Shown here: positions 8,139 through 17,458 of the stretch, piece by piece | How the letters are laid out: the number at the start of each line of letters is the position of its first letter | Numbering within the stretch: the first letter of the stretch is position 1 | From: Burkholderia sp. Bp8963 | Lineage (GTDB): Bacteria; Pseudomonadota; Gammaproteobacteria; Burkholderiales; Burkholderiaceae | Direction of reading: 5' to 3' | DNA length: 64,000 nucleotides | Assembly (NCBI RefSeq): GCF_003854275.1 | Contig: NZ_QTQP01000001.1 | Location: 124,001-188,000 of the forward strand | Notes under the pieces: generated by a model | Seen by the model: the letters and a program-made list of their open reading frames with translations, nothing else | Told to the model about the DNA's origin: nothing | Database searches by the model: none | Translations under genes and position numbers: made by a program

Positions 8139-9077
8139 TCACACCCACAGCCGATACAGCCAGAACGACTCGTCGTCGGCAAAGCGTTGCACGAATTCGG
8201 TCGGCGAGAATCCGGTGATGCGTTTGGCCGCGCGGCTCAGGTGCGCCTGATCGGCGAACCCTTCGTCGAGTGCCAGCGTCGCCCAGTCGAGCGAATGCCC
8301 GGCCTCGAGGCGATCGCGCGCCGTGAAGAACAGGCTTTCCGTCCTGACGAGTGCCTGCCAGTCGCGCATCGACCGCCCGCTATACGCCTTGACGCGCCGC
8401 TCGATCTGCCGCGGGCCATGCGTGCGCCGCCATTCGCGCGCCTGCCACGCGAGGCGCCCGACCCAGTGCCGGCCCGCGTCGCGGAGCGACGCAAACCCTG
8501 AGCCGCCGCCCTGAAGCGCGCGCCAGCACGGCGCGAGATACCGCTCCAGCGCGGCCAGCGCGGCCGCGTCGTCGTCGGCGTCGGTCAGCGCATCGACGAG
8601 CGGCCGCCACGCGTCGCCGAGCGCTTCGCGCGCGTCGACAAAGCGGTCGTGGATCGCCGGCAACGCGACACCGAACAGCGCATGTGCGGCATCGGCGGTG
8701 AAGCACGCGACGCCGCCGCGTCCGGTCGTCGGCGCCCAGCTCGTCACGGGCTGCAACTGGCTGCCGGAAAGCGTGACGGCCGCGCCGAACGGCCGCCAGC
8801 GCGGGCCGTCCGCCGTCCGTTCGACGAGCCCCGGGTCGAAGCTGCGAAACCAGGACAGGCACACGAGCGGCGAAGCCGGGAAATGGGTCAGGCACTGCGC
8901 GTCGCTCAGCGCGAAGCCGCGCGTATCGCGGCAGACGATCGCGACGATTGCGCCGTGTAGCGCAGGCGGCGCCGGATACAGTCGGGCGTGAGGCGGCCGG
9001 CCGCCGCTCAGCGCGCGGGGCGCGCGCGCGAGCGGATCGGGGCACGGCGGCCATGTGGGGAGCAGACCGGAGGACAT
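8139..9077 (-). CDS. AraC-family transcriptional regulator
   Basis: 312 residues starting at ATG 9077. The C-terminal 90 residues carry the two helix-turn-helix motifs of AraC proteins: DWATLALDEGFADQAHLSRA followed by KRITGFSPTEFVQRF. The N-terminal 200 residues are an effector domain without a recognisable signature. It is divergent from the cytochrome P450 gene with under 90 bases between starts, the classic arrangement for an AraC protein controlling its neighbour and itself. The effector is unknown. Confidence 0.87.
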   Translation of the reverse strand: MSSGLLPTWPPCPDPLARAPRALSGGRPPHARLYPAPPALHGAIVAIVCRDTRGFALSDAQCLTHFPASPLVCLSWFRSFDPGLVERTADGPRWRPFGAAVTLSGSQLQPVTSWAPTTGRGGVACFTADAAHALFGVALPAIHDRFVDAREALGDAWRPLVDALTDADDDAAALAALERYLAPCWRALQGGGSGFASLRDAGRHWVGRLAWQAREWRRTHGPRQIERRVKAYSGRSMRDWQALVRTESLFFTARDRLEAGHSLDWATLALDEGFADQAHLSRAAKRITGFSPTEFVQRFADDESFWLYRLWV

Positions 9078-9155
9078 GACCGGGCAGTATAGGGAGACGC
9101 GATACGCGTGTCGATGACGTTTGCGTTCAAGACCGGCGCGCGACGAGCGCGGACA

Positions 9156-10619
9156 ATGCAGCGCATGAATACACGATCCCGCTCCGAATGCCCATTCCAC
9201 GCAGACGCGCTGTCGTCTGCGCCCGTGCATCATCCGCCCGGCGTATGGCCGCCTGGGCCGCGCGCTGGCCTGACCGGCTGGGGCCTGCTGCGCAGCATGT
9301 CGCGCGACCTGCTCGGCACGCTCGCCGTCTGGCAGCAGACGTTCGGCGACGTCGTGCACCTGCGCATGTGGCCCGAGCATGCGGTCGTCGTGACCGACCC
9401 GCAGCTCGTGCGCGAATTGCTGGTCTCGCATCACGATGCGCTGGTGCGATGGGAACGCGGCATCCGCGTATTGGCACAGGTCCATGGACATAGCGTGCTG
9501 ATTGCCGAAGGCAGCGCGTGGCGCGACAAGCGGCACGCACTGCAGCCGGGCTTCATGCCGAAGGCCGTCCAGGGTTTCGTCCCGACGATCGCGGCGACCG
9601 CCGGTCATGCGCTGGCGCAATGGCCCGCGCACGATCCGCACTGGCCGGTCGAAAGCGCGCTGACGTCCCTCGCGATGGATGTGATCGTGCGAACGATGTT
9701 CTCCGACACGATCGGCGACGACACGCGTGCCGCCGAGGAGGCCGTCCGCACGGTGAGCGCGGCGGCCAACGCGGCGTTCTACCAGCCGGCGAGCGCGCCC
9801 GACTGGATGCCGTGGCAGCGGGGCAAGGCGCGGGCGCTGGCGGTGCTGAACGACCTGATCGATCGGCAACTGCATGCGCGCCTCGAATTGCCGGACAGCC
9901 GCTGGCCCGACGATCTGCTGTCCCGGCTGTTGCGTCTGCACCGGGCGGATGCGCGTGCCTGGCCATTGCAGGCGGTGCACGACGAATGCATGACCGCGTT
10001 CCTGGCCGGGCACGAAACGACTGCGTCGGCGCTGACCTGGTGGACGTGGTGCATGGCAGCGAACCCTTCGGCCCAGGCCGCCGCGCGAGCTGAAGTCGAG
10101 CGCGTGTTGCGCGGCCGCGCGCCGACCGCGGAGACGCGGCCGCAGCTGCGCTACCTGACGCAGACGCTCGAGGAGACGCTGCGCCTGTACCCGTCGGCGC
10201 CGATCCTGATCAGCCGTCGCGCGTCGCGGCCGATCGCGTTGGGTGCATGGCAACTGCCGCCGCGCACGCTGTTCATGCTGCCGCTGCAGCTCATGCATCG
10301 TGACGCGAGATGGTTCCCGGATCCGGACGCGTTCCGGCCGGAGCGTTTCGCTGACGACGCGCCCGCGATTCCGCGCGGCGCGTACATGCCGTTCGGCACA
10401 GGTCCGCGCGTGTGCCTCGGGCAGCATCTCGCGCTGACCGAGCTGACGGTGATCGCCGCGATGGTGCTGCAGCGCTATGTGCTGTCGATACCGGCCGGCA
10501 TGGCGGCGCCGCGTCCGGTGCTGAATGTGACGTTGCGGCCGGACCGGCCGCTGCATCTCGCGATCGATGCGGTTGATGCGATTGATGCGGTCGATCCGGT
10601 CGATTCGCGAAGGCCTTAG
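9156..10619 (+). CDS. Cytochrome P450
   Basis: About 487 residues from ATG 9156; ATG 9165 is equally possible and neither has a strong ribosome site. All P450 landmarks are present: the oxygen-binding I-helix AGHETT, the K-helix ETLRLYP (ExxR), the PERF region, and the haem loop FGTGPRVCLG with its cysteine ligand. The sequence style is that of soluble bacterial CYPs related to fatty acid or terpene hydroxylases. Redox partners are not encoded nearby. The C-terminus ends in a repetitive AIDAVDAIDAVDPVD tail from a 9-base DNA repeat (about 10561-10606). Probably controlled by the divergent AraC regulator. Confidence 0.93.
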   Translation: MQRMNTRSRSECPFHADALSSAPVHHPPGVWPPGPRAGLTGWGLLRSMSRDLLGTLAVWQQTFGDVVHLRMWPEHAVVVTDPQLVRELLVSHHDALVRWERGIRVLAQVHGHSVLIAEGSAWRDKRHALQPGFMPKAVQGFVPTIAATAGHALAQWPAHDPHWPVESALTSLAMDVIVRTMFSDTIGDDTRAAEEAVRTVSAAANAAFYQPASAPDWMPWQRGKARALAVLNDLIDRQLHARLELPDSRWPDDLLSRLLRLHRADARAWPLQAVHDECMTAFLAGHETTASALTWWTWCMAANPSAQAAARAEVERVLRGRAPTAETRPQLRYLTQTLEETLRLYPSAPILISRRASRPIALGAWQLPPRTLFMLPLQLMHRDARWFPDPDAFRPERFADDAPAIPRGAYMPFGTGPRVCLGQHLALTELTVIAAMVLQRYVLSIPAGMAAPRPVLNVTLRPDRPLHLAIDAVDAIDAVDPVDSRRP

Positions 10620-10709
10620 GAGGGGCGCGCATCGGGGTGAAATCCGATGCGCTTGCACGCGTGTCGATTGCCGTCGTGGTCCGGCGATCGTTGAAATCTC
10701 AGGCCGAAC

Positions 10710-11570
10710 CTAGACCGTTGCGATGAGCAGTTCCTCGGCGTTGTCCGGCGGGTGCAGGCCATCCGTCCTGCCGGAAAAATAGCGCTGCGTCAGCGTTGCC
10801 GCGGAAACGTGCCGGGCATCGCCAAAGCCGGCGTCCCGGGCGAATGCCACGATCTCGGCCGGCATGTAGAAGCTGATGAATGGCGTCCCGCTGGCGCGCG
10901 CGCCCTTGGCCGCCAGCTCGAGCCCGGGGCGCACATCGGGATCGGCGAGTTCCAGCGGCAGCAGGAACGTCATCGCGAACATCGATCCCGGCGCGAGCGC
11001 CGCCACCTCACGCAGCGTGGCTGCGTTCGCTTCGTCGGTCAGATACATGCTGACGCCGGTGGACACGACGATCGCCGGCTTGCCGCTGTCGAAGCCGGCA
11101 GCCGCAAGTGCGTCGCGCCACGATCCGCCTGCTTCGAAATCGACGGGGACGAAGCGCAGCCAGTCCGGGACGCCGAAACCGAGTTCGACGAGACGCTGGC
11201 GTTTCCAGGCCTGCGGGTCCGGCCGGTCGACCTCGAACACGTGGAGGCCGGATGCAACGTCGGGCCGGCGTTGCGCGAAGCTGTCGAGGCCGGCACCGAG
11301 GATCACGTACTGAGTCAGCCCGCGCGCGGCCTGCTCGACGACGAGATCCTCGATGAAGCGGGCCCGGGCGACGATCGACGCGCGGAATGGTCGCGTGAAC
11401 TGCGGATCCATGTCGCCACGGCGCTGCCAGCCCGGTTCGGGAGCGAGCAAGCGCAGGCCGATGTCGTCCTCCAGCACATGCGGATGCGCATCGACTTCCC
11501 TATGCAGCGCGCGCCACAGCGCGACCCGAGCGGCGGTGCTGTCCGGCGCGATATCGTGACTGTCGCTCAT
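10710..11570 (-). CDS. Class I SAM-dependent methyltransferase, LCM/TIGR00027 type
   Basis: 286 residues. The SAM-binding motif YVILGAGLDSFAQR at about 87-100 and the downstream acidic motif VFEVDRPDPQAWKRQRL are typical of the leucine carboxyl methyltransferase-like family, abundant in actinobacteria and Burkholderia. The family usually methylates carboxyl groups of small molecules, but substrates are mostly unknown. No partner gene is evident: the P450 converges on it from the left and the right side is a 320-base gap. Start ATG 11570 is supported by the conserved N-terminus. Confidence 0.87.
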   Translation of the reverse strand: MSDSHDIAPDSTAARVALWRALHREVDAHPHVLEDDIGLRLLAPEPGWQRRGDMDPQFTRPFRASIVARARFIEDLVVEQAARGLTQYVILGAGLDSFAQRRPDVASGLHVFEVDRPDPQAWKRQRLVELGFGVPDWLRFVPVDFEAGGSWRDALAAAGFDSGKPAIVVSTGVSMYLTDEANAATLREVAALAPGSMFAMTFLLPLELADPDVRPGLELAAKGARASGTPFISFYMPAEIVAFARDAGFGDARHVSAATLTQRYFSGRTDGLHPPDNAEELLIATV

Positions 11571-11759
11571 GAACGTGACCTCACTGACCGGTTGCGGGTG
11601 GTCAGGAACACGGCGTTGATGCGGCGGGTTTCCATGTCATGCCTCCTTTTTCGTGATCGCCACTCGGACTGGCGCGCTTCGAGATGATCACGGAACCATG
11701 CTCAGCGTGTCAAACGGGCATATGCGGGCACCGACTTGGTGGAGAGGCTGAAACGAAAC

Positions 11760-11783
11760 GCGCCGCTTCAGATGAAGCGGCGC
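11760..11783. terminator. 10-bp stem hairpin in the 11571-11889 gap
   Basis: gcgccgcttc and gaagcggcgc flank a 4-base loop. No clear T-run follows on either strand, so this is a terminator-like hairpin rather than a proven terminator. It would end transcription from the small secreted-protein gene on the minus strand. The rest of the 319-base gap shows nothing I can identify. Confidence 0.45.
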
Positions 11784-11889
11784 ATTCAATGTGTGCGGGG
11801 TGTGCGGGGAGGCGAGCCGGCGGGCCGGTGCCTGCCCGTGCACCCGGAACGAGTGCGGCGGGCTCGGCCGTCGCGACGCGGCGTCATGC

Positions 11890-12102
11890 TCAGCTGCCGA
11901 AATAGACGTTGCAGAAGCTCACCGGACCGACGCAGGCGTTCGGGTCTTCGTTCTTCGATTGCGAGCGGTCGACGCGGCCCGCGGCCTGGACGGCCTCGGC
12001 GCGGTTCGCCTGTTGCGGTGCGTGGTCGGCCGGCGCCGGTTGCGCATGTGCGACGGCGGCGGTAAGCGACAGGGCAACGAGGGCGAGGTGCAGCGGCTTC
12101 AT
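11890..12102 (-). CDS. Small secreted protein with VYFG C-terminus
   Basis: 70 residues with a good ribosome site (GGAGAAA) before ATG 12102. Residues 1-20 are a clean Sec signal peptide ending AHA-Q. The mature part is about 50 residues, rich in Ala, Gln and Asn, with two cysteines (ACVGPVSFC) that could form a disulfide, and it ends NVYFGS. The same VYFG ending closes the DUF4148 protein at 40571-40900. Function unknown; periplasmic or cell-surface location is inferred from the signal peptide. Confidence 0.75.
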   Translation of the reverse strand: MKPLHLALVALSLTAAVAHAQPAPADHAPQQANRAEAVQAAGRVDRSQSKNEDPNACVGPVSFCNVYFGS

Positions 12103-12230
12103 TTCAGTTTCTCCTGGGTGTTTGCCAGTCTCGCTGGCAGTGATGAAACTATAGGCTCGTACTGCTTATGGATTAATCACCGCCGCTGGAGAGCTTATTT
12201 GCATCCGCAACAAGGATCGTGTGCCGTACC

Positions 12231-12290
12231 CGTTCAACGGCATTCAACGGCATTCAACGGCATTCAACGGCATTCAATGGCACTCAACGA
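12231..12290. repeat. Six tandem copies of a 10-bp unit (cattcaacgg)
   Basis: Unit copies start at 12231, 12241, 12251, 12261, 12271 and 12281; the middle ones are identical and the outer ones differ by one or two bases. The array begins at the 3' end of the FUSC gene, whose TGA (12284-12286) lies in the first copy met by the ribosome. Copy-number change would therefore not alter the protein. Confidence 0.9.
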
Positions 12291-14467
12291 CGATGCCGGT
12301 TGAACGGCGCATCCTTGTCGAGCAGTGCGCTGCGCATGAAGTGCAGGCAGCCGACGATGCGCTGCATCCGGCGCCGCTCGTCGGGGACCGCATGCCACGC
12401 GACCAGCGTGTGCTGAGCTGCGCGGATCGCGAGGTTCACCGATTTCAGCGTGCGCGCGTGATGGCTCGGCGACGGATCGTCGAAGAAGGGCGGCAGCTCT
12501 TGAAGCACGGTGTCGATGGCGCCGGTCCAGCGCCGCGTCTGCGGTGGTTTCGACGCGCAGAACGCCTGCAGTTCGTCGCGCAGGTCGATCACCGCGTGTC
12601 CGACCTCGAGCGTCGCGAGCATCCAGCGCAGTGCGTCGCGATGCTGGCGCGTGCGCCGTACGAGCAGCGTGCGCAGCTGCGCCATCAGGTCGTGCGTGCT
12701 CGACTGAAACCGCTGCGCGAGGCCGGCCGGCGCGCCTTCGCACGCGAGCGTCACCTGCCGGCGCAGGTCGTGTGCGATGCGGCCCGTCAGCCACGGCATG
12801 TGCGTGGGGAACACCACCGCAAAGACGATCGAGCACACGAGCATCGCGACGACGATCGCGAGCCCGTTGTTGATCAGTACCTCGGGCGTATACGCGATCA
12901 GGTTGTCGGGGCCCGCGAGCAGGCAGAAGAACACCGCGAAGCCGATCCCGTAGCCCGACATCCCGGGCCGCATCGCGAGGAATGCGCCGAAGCCGAGCAC
13001 CGGCGCGAGCGTCGCGCACAGCAGCGGAAACCCGTCGATGTTCGGGTACACGTAGCACAGGAACAGGTAGCCGACGAGCGTCGCGAATGCGGCGCCGACG
13101 CTCATCTGCGCGACGAACTTCGGCGCGCGCGGCGAAGTCGAGCTGAGCGCGCATGCGATCGCGGTGCCGATCACGGCGAGCGAGCCGCTCGGCCATTGCG
13201 ACGCGATCCAGAACGCGCTCATCGCACCGACTGCCACCACGGTGCGCAGGAACGTGAAGCCGATGAAGAAGCGGTTCGTCTTCACCGCATAGTGCGTGAC
13301 CGTGCGCTCGAACGCGTGATCGTCCTGGTCGAGCGATGCGTAGGTATCCGCATAGCCGAGAAACTCGCCGACGAAGCGATACATCAGTTCGATCGCGGTG
13401 TCGTAATCGAGCAGGCCGCCGGCCGCATGATCCTCGATCTCGCGGCGCGACGCGCGCGCGCCTTTCGGCAGCGCCGTGTGAAAGTGTCGCAATTCGAGCA
13501 GCGCGCCGGTCGCGCGGGCCGGGCCGTGGCGCAGTTCGTCGTGCAGCGCCGCGAGCCGTTCCGCGAGCGCATCGACGTGCGGCGCGAGCGCCGCGAGCAC
13601 TGCATCGGCGCGGCCGGCGCGCAGCCGTTTGACGAGCTGGTGCAGCGCGTGCAGCCGCGTGCACGCGTTCATGAACTCGCTGTTGAGCCGCGCGAGCCGG
13701 CGGCTGCGTGCGCGGATGTGCGGATCCTCGAACGACGCGAATGCACGGTTGGCCTCGAAGCCGACGATCTCGTCGACGAAATCGGCAAACTGGCGTTCGA
13801 ATGCGCCGCGCTCGATGTCGCCCGCGAGCGCGTTGGCCGCGAACCCGGCGAATTTCGCGTGGCGCGCGCTCAGCGAGCGCATCAGCGCCTTCGCCGAACT
13901 GAGCGGCAGGATCAGCGCGCTGACGACGCCGGAGCAGACGATGCCGAGCGCGACTTCGGCGGCGCGCGTCAGCGCGGACAGGAACAGCGTCTGCGGGGTC
14001 ATCACCGCGGGCAGCCCGATCAGCGCGGCCGTGTAGCCGGCGAGCACGAACCCGTACCAGCGGAAGTGGCGGTTGCGCACCGCGAGCGCGATGCAGCCGC
14101 CGATCCACAGCGTGATGCCGGCCATGTAGAGCTCGGGCTGCTGCGCGAACAGGCCGCCGAGCGCGAGCGCAGCGACGAGGCCGGCCGCGGTGCCGAGCAC
14201 GCGATAGAAGCTCTTCGCGAACACCATCCCCGACAGCGGCTGCATCAGCACGAACACGGTTGTCATCGCGGTGCGCGGCTGCGACATCTCGAGCCGCATC
14301 GCAATGCCCATCGCGAGCAGCGCCGCGAGCACGGTTTTCGCGAGGTGCAGCCAGATCAGCCCGTCGCTCGCGGCCCAGTCGCGCGCCACCTTGCCGAGGG
14401 GATCGAGCCAGCGCCCCCATCGTTGAAGTCCGACGGACGGTGACTCGATCGCTGGTTGTGGCTTCAT
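12284..14467 (-). CDS. FUSC-family inner membrane efflux protein (AaeB-like)
   Basis: 727 residues from ATG 14467. It has the FUSC layout: an N-terminal bundle of about six membrane spans (residues 40-190), a long cytoplasmic helical domain, a second set of membrane spans around 420-560, and a C-terminal helical tail. The family includes the AaeB exporter of aromatic carboxylic acids, usually working with a membrane-fusion partner; none is encoded here. The divergent LysR gene, 201 bases away, mirrors the aaeR-aaeXAB arrangement, so induction by an aromatic acid or similar is plausible. The stop lies within a 10-bp tandem repeat. Confidence 0.88.
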   Translation of the reverse strand: MKPQPAIESPSVGLQRWGRWLDPLGKVARDWAASDGLIWLHLAKTVLAALLAMGIAMRLEMSQPRTAMTTVFVLMQPLSGMVFAKSFYRVLGTAAGLVAALALGGLFAQQPELYMAGITLWIGGCIALAVRNRHFRWYGFVLAGYTAALIGLPAVMTPQTLFLSALTRAAEVALGIVCSGVVSALILPLSSAKALMRSLSARHAKFAGFAANALAGDIERGAFERQFADFVDEIVGFEANRAFASFEDPHIRARSRRLARLNSEFMNACTRLHALHQLVKRLRAGRADAVLAALAPHVDALAERLAALHDELRHGPARATGALLELRHFHTALPKGARASRREIEDHAAGGLLDYDTAIELMYRFVGEFLGYADTYASLDQDDHAFERTVTHYAVKTNRFFIGFTFLRTVVAVGAMSAFWIASQWPSGSLAVIGTAIACALSSTSPRAPKFVAQMSVGAAFATLVGYLFLCYVYPNIDGFPLLCATLAPVLGFGAFLAMRPGMSGYGIGFAVFFCLLAGPDNLIAYTPEVLINNGLAIVVAMLVCSIVFAVVFPTHMPWLTGRIAHDLRRQVTLACEGAPAGLAQRFQSSTHDLMAQLRTLLVRRTRQHRDALRWMLATLEVGHAVIDLRDELQAFCASKPPQTRRWTGAIDTVLQELPPFFDDPSPSHHARTLKSVNLAIRAAQHTLVAWHAVPDERRRMQRIVGCLHFMRSALLDKDAPFNRHRR

Positions 14468-14668
14468 GACTGGAGAGGGCGCGCGCGGCGCCGGGCGGCT
14501 CGCCGCGGCTCGTCCGAACGCGCCCGTTCGACTGGTGAGGCGCCGATTGTAGGAGCGTCGGGCACGCGCATTAACGCAGCCGCGGGGAAACGATAGTTGC
14601 AGCCAAGGTAACAATCCATCTCGATTCGTGGAGGAAAATAGCGGCTCCTACACAGGTGGTTCACAGGA

Positions 14669-15616
14669 ATGGATACGCTTCAGAACATGCGGGTGTTTAC
14701 GCGCGTCGTCGAGACGGGCAGTTTCACCGCGGCCGCGCAATCGCTGAATTCGACGACCGGCGCGATGTCGCGTGCGGTGTCGGAGCTCGAGGCGCGGCTG
14801 CGCACCCGCCTGATGAACCGCTCGACGCGCCGCCTCGCGCTGACGTCAGCCGGCGAGAGCTATCTGCGGCGCTGCCGGCAGATCCTTGCCGACGTCGACC
14901 GCGCGGAGGAAGAGGCGAGCTGCGCGCATGAGCGGCCGGCCGGCGTGCTGCGCATGCGCAGTTTTGCAAGCGTCGGCCATCACTATGTGCTGCCCGCGCT
15001 GACGCGCTACCACACACAGTATCCGGACGTATCGATCGAGCTGTCGCTGTCGCAGCGGATGCCGGACCTGTTCGACGGCACGAGCGACATGGCGGTCGTG
15101 ACCGCGTCGTCGCTGCCCGATTCGGAGCTCGTATCGCACCTGCTCGGCTCGACGTTCAGCATCCTGTGCGCGTCGCCCGACTACGTGCGCCGGCATGGCG
15201 CGCCGTCCCGCCCGCAGGACCTCGGCGCGCACGCGTGCCTGACGCTGCGCACGCCCGCGTTCCCGACGCACGAATGGCTGCTCGAAGGGCCGGACGGCGT
15301 CGAGCAGATCCACGTCACGGGCCCGGTGCAGACCAATACCGCCGAATCGCTCGCACTCGCGATCCGCGACGGGATCGGCATCGGGATGCTGCCGCTGTAC
15401 GCGGCAATCGACGCGCTGCGCGACGGTACGCTCGTGCGCGTGTTGCCGGAGCACATCCTGCAGAAGATGAACGTGTATGCGTTGTATCCGTCGCGCCGGT
15501 TCGTCGACGCGAAAGTGCGGACCTGGGTCGAATTCCTGCGTGCCGAGGTGCCCGGCATGATCGCGCACGACGTCGAGATGCTGGCCGAGCTTGGGCAGGA
15601 GGCACAGGCTGCGTGA
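14669..15616 (+). CDS. LysR-family regulator divergent from FUSC gene
   Basis: 315 residues. The N-terminal helix-turn-helix reads FTRVVETGSFTAAAQSLNSTTGAMS, and the effector domain from about 95 onward has the usual LysR fold with a GIGIGMLPLYAA segment near 233-244. This CrgA/AaeR-like branch often controls divergent efflux genes. Facing the FUSC gene across a short intergenic region, it is the likely regulator of that exporter. The inducer is not evident. Confidence 0.9.
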   Translation: MDTLQNMRVFTRVVETGSFTAAAQSLNSTTGAMSRAVSELEARLRTRLMNRSTRRLALTSAGESYLRRCRQILADVDRAEEEASCAHERPAGVLRMRSFASVGHHYVLPALTRYHTQYPDVSIELSLSQRMPDLFDGTSDMAVVTASSLPDSELVSHLLGSTFSILCASPDYVRRHGAPSRPQDLGAHACLTLRTPAFPTHEWLLEGPDGVEQIHVTGPVQTNTAESLALAIRDGIGIGMLPLYAAIDALRDGTLVRVLPEHILQKMNVYALYPSRRFVDAKVRTWVEFLRAEVPGMIAHDVEMLAELGQEAQAA

Positions 15617-15762
15617 CCGGCGGCGCGTTGGTGCGTCGATGCGCGCTCACGCGCGCGAGTTCCTGCTTCAATCTACTGCGTCAGATTCCTGCTTCATTCC
15701 GTTCGGGCTCCTCGCCCGCATGCGTCAGAGCGAGCATGCGGGCGGGATCCGTTGTGCGTGCC

Positions 15763-16065
15763 TCACAGGGCCGGCTTCACGGCCGAACCGGCTTGCACAC
15801 CGGGCGCACCGGCCGGACCGTATGCGGCTTCGGCGGCCTTGTGTTCGGCGAGCCGCTTCGCGGCAAGGCGTTCCTGCGCGGCCATGATGTCGTCCGGGTA
15901 GTTGCCCGCGTCGCCGAGCGACGGGTTGTAGCCGACGGATTCGAGGTCGTACAGTTCCTGCAGCACTTGCGCGCGCGTGACAGGCGACTTCGACGACTGC
16001 GCGAACGACAGTGCAGGTGCGGCGAGCAGGACGGCTGCGGCGGTGGCGACGACGAGCGATTTCAT
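15763..16065 (-). CDS. DUF4148 domain secreted protein
   Basis: 100 residues. It starts at ATG 16065 behind a CCGGAGGAAA ribosome site. Residues 1-22 are a signal peptide ending SFA-Q. The DUF4148 core follows: TRAQVLQELYDLESVGYNPS, then YPDDIMAAQERLAA. The family is common and multicopy in Burkholderia; it is predicted periplasmic and its function is unknown. Unlike the copy at 40571, it lacks the VYFG ending and stops with AVKPAL. It stands alone between the LysR gene and the porin. Confidence 0.88.
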   Translation of the reverse strand: MKSLVVATAAAVLLAAPALSFAQSSKSPVTRAQVLQELYDLESVGYNPSLGDAGNYPDDIMAAQERLAAKRLAEHKAAEAAYGPAGAPGVQAGSAVKPAL

Positions 16066-16252
16066 GATTTTTCCTCCGGGATATTTGGTGCGGTCCGGAG
16101 ATTGACAAGTGATCCGAACCGTTGAGGAAAGTCTACGCAGCGGCGGTGCGCGCAAAAACCCCGATTCCAGACAGGCTGTCTTCCAGAACGAACAACATTG
16201 GACGAACGATCGACATGCATCGCGCGCCGTCGTCACGTGCGCATGAAATGAA

Positions 16253-16276
16253 AAACCCGCCTTCGCAGGCGGGTTT
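16253..16276 (-). terminator. Rho-independent terminator of the porin gene
   Basis: Read on the minus strand, aaacccgcc/ggcgggttt makes a 9-bp stem with a 6-base loop, followed by a run of T residues. It lies 40 bases beyond the porin stop codon. Confidence 0.8.
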
Positions 16277-16315
16277 CGTGTTTCGGCAGACAGCCGGGCC
16301 AGGAGGCTCAGAGGC

Positions 16316-17458
16316 TCAGAAGCGCGTGCGCATGCCGATCGTGCCGACGACCTGGTTCGCGGTGCTCGACGCGCCGCCCGACGTGTTGATGAACGCCTGG
16401 TAGCCGCGGCCGGACGCGTGCTGGTACATCGCTTCCGCGTACAGATCGGTGCGGCGCGACAGCTTGTAGACGGCCTGCAGGTCGACCTGATGCCACTTCG
16501 GATCGGTGCCGTGCTTGCTGTCCGGGTTCGACACGCTGGCATCCGTGTACACATACGCGGCGCCGAGGCTGACGGCCGGCGTCACAGCATAGCGGACGTT
16601 CACGTCGTAATTGTTGAACGCGATCTGGCCGGTCGAGCCGAACGAGCCCGAGTTGTCGTATTGCGAGCGCGTATACACGAAGCCGACGGTGGCCGGGCCG
16701 AACACGTAGCTGACGCCGCCGCCGTACGAACGCATGCGGTCCGCGCCGATCGACCAGCCGCCCTGGCTCAGGCTTTTCCCTTCGGCGACGTCCGTCGCGC
16801 CCGGGCTCGCGCTCGTCGAGCCCTTCGTGCCGTTCATCTGCAGGTACGCACCGGCCAGCTTCAGCGGGCCGTTCGTGTAGCTCGCCGCGACGCTGTACGC
16901 ACGGTTGCTGGCGAAGTTCGTCGAGTTCGAGAAGCCGTACAGTGCGCCGACCTTGAGGCCCGCGTACGTGTCGCTCGTGTACTTGACCGCGTTGTTGATG
17001 CGCAGCGAATGGTTCAGGTTGTCGTTGTCGAACGGATGCGCGAAGCCCGTGTCGCCGAAGTCGCCCGAGGTTGCCGACAGTGGCGCGACGAAGTCGACCA
17101 TCGTGTCGTACTGGCGGCCGAGCGTCAGCGTGCCGTAGCCGCTCTTGCTCAGGCCGACGTACGCATGGCGGCCGAACATCTTGCCGTCCTGGCCAAGCGC
17201 GCCGTTGTTGACGTTGAAGCCGTTCTCGAGCACGAACAGCGCCTTCAGGCCGCCGCCGAGATCCTCGCTGCCGCGCAGGCCGAAGCGGCTGCCGTTGATC
17301 GTGCCGCTGGCCATGCGCCACTGGGAAGCGCCATTCACATTGTTGGTGTAGGCGATGCCTGCATCGATCAGGCCGTACAGCGTGACCGAGCTTTGCGCGT
17401 GTGCGAGCGGGGCGAACAATGCGGCGGTGGCGGCGCCGGCAAGAAGGGTTTTTTTCAC
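16316..17458 (-). CDS. Gram-negative trimeric porin (OmpC-like, Burkholderia type)
   Basis: 380 residues with a GTG start at 17458, preceded by AGGAG. Residues 1-20 are a signal peptide (VKKTLLAGAATAALFAPLAHA) and the mature protein opens QSSVTLYGLIDAGIAYTNN, the hallmark of betaproteobacterial porins. Sixteen alternating beta strands are expected. The PEF-type loop-3 region and the closing aromatic residue (MRTRF) needed for outer-membrane insertion are present. It lets small hydrophilic solutes diffuse across the outer membrane. A strong terminator follows. Confidence 0.95.
   Translation of the reverse strand: MKKTLLAGAATAALFAPLAHAQSSVTLYGLIDAGIAYTNNVNGASQWRMASGTINGSRFGLRGSEDLGGGLKALFVLENGFNVNNGALGQDGKMFGRHAYVGLSKSGYGTLTLGRQYDTMVDFVAPLSATSGDFGDTGFAHPFDNDNLNHSLRINNAVKYTSDTYAGLKVGALYGFSNSTNFASNRAYSVAASYTNGPLKLAGAYLQMNGTKGSTSASPGATDVAEGKSLSQGGWSIGADRMRSYGGGVSYVFGPATVGFVYTRSQYDNSGSFGSTGQIAFNNYDVNVRYAVTPAVSLGAAYVYTDASVSNPDSKHGTDPKWHQVDLQAVYKLSRRTDLYAEAMYQHASGRGYQAFINTSGGASSTANQVVGTIGMRTRF

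Noticed and set aside
8139-10658. Single 839-residue minus-strand frame covering the AraC and P450 region
   Set aside because: Only the part from 8139 to 9077 looks coding (the AraC protein); the upstream part mirrors the P450 gene.
12231-12290. CRISPR-like array
   Set aside because: The 10-bp units are contiguous with no spacers.
12221-14443. 740-residue plus-strand frame opposite FUSC
   Set aside because: Shadow of the membrane protein gene; no start signal and no fold.
17452-17458. Phase-variable homopolymer in the porin start region
   Set aside because: The short A tract is part of normal Lys-Lys codons of a signal peptide and is too short for frequent slippage.
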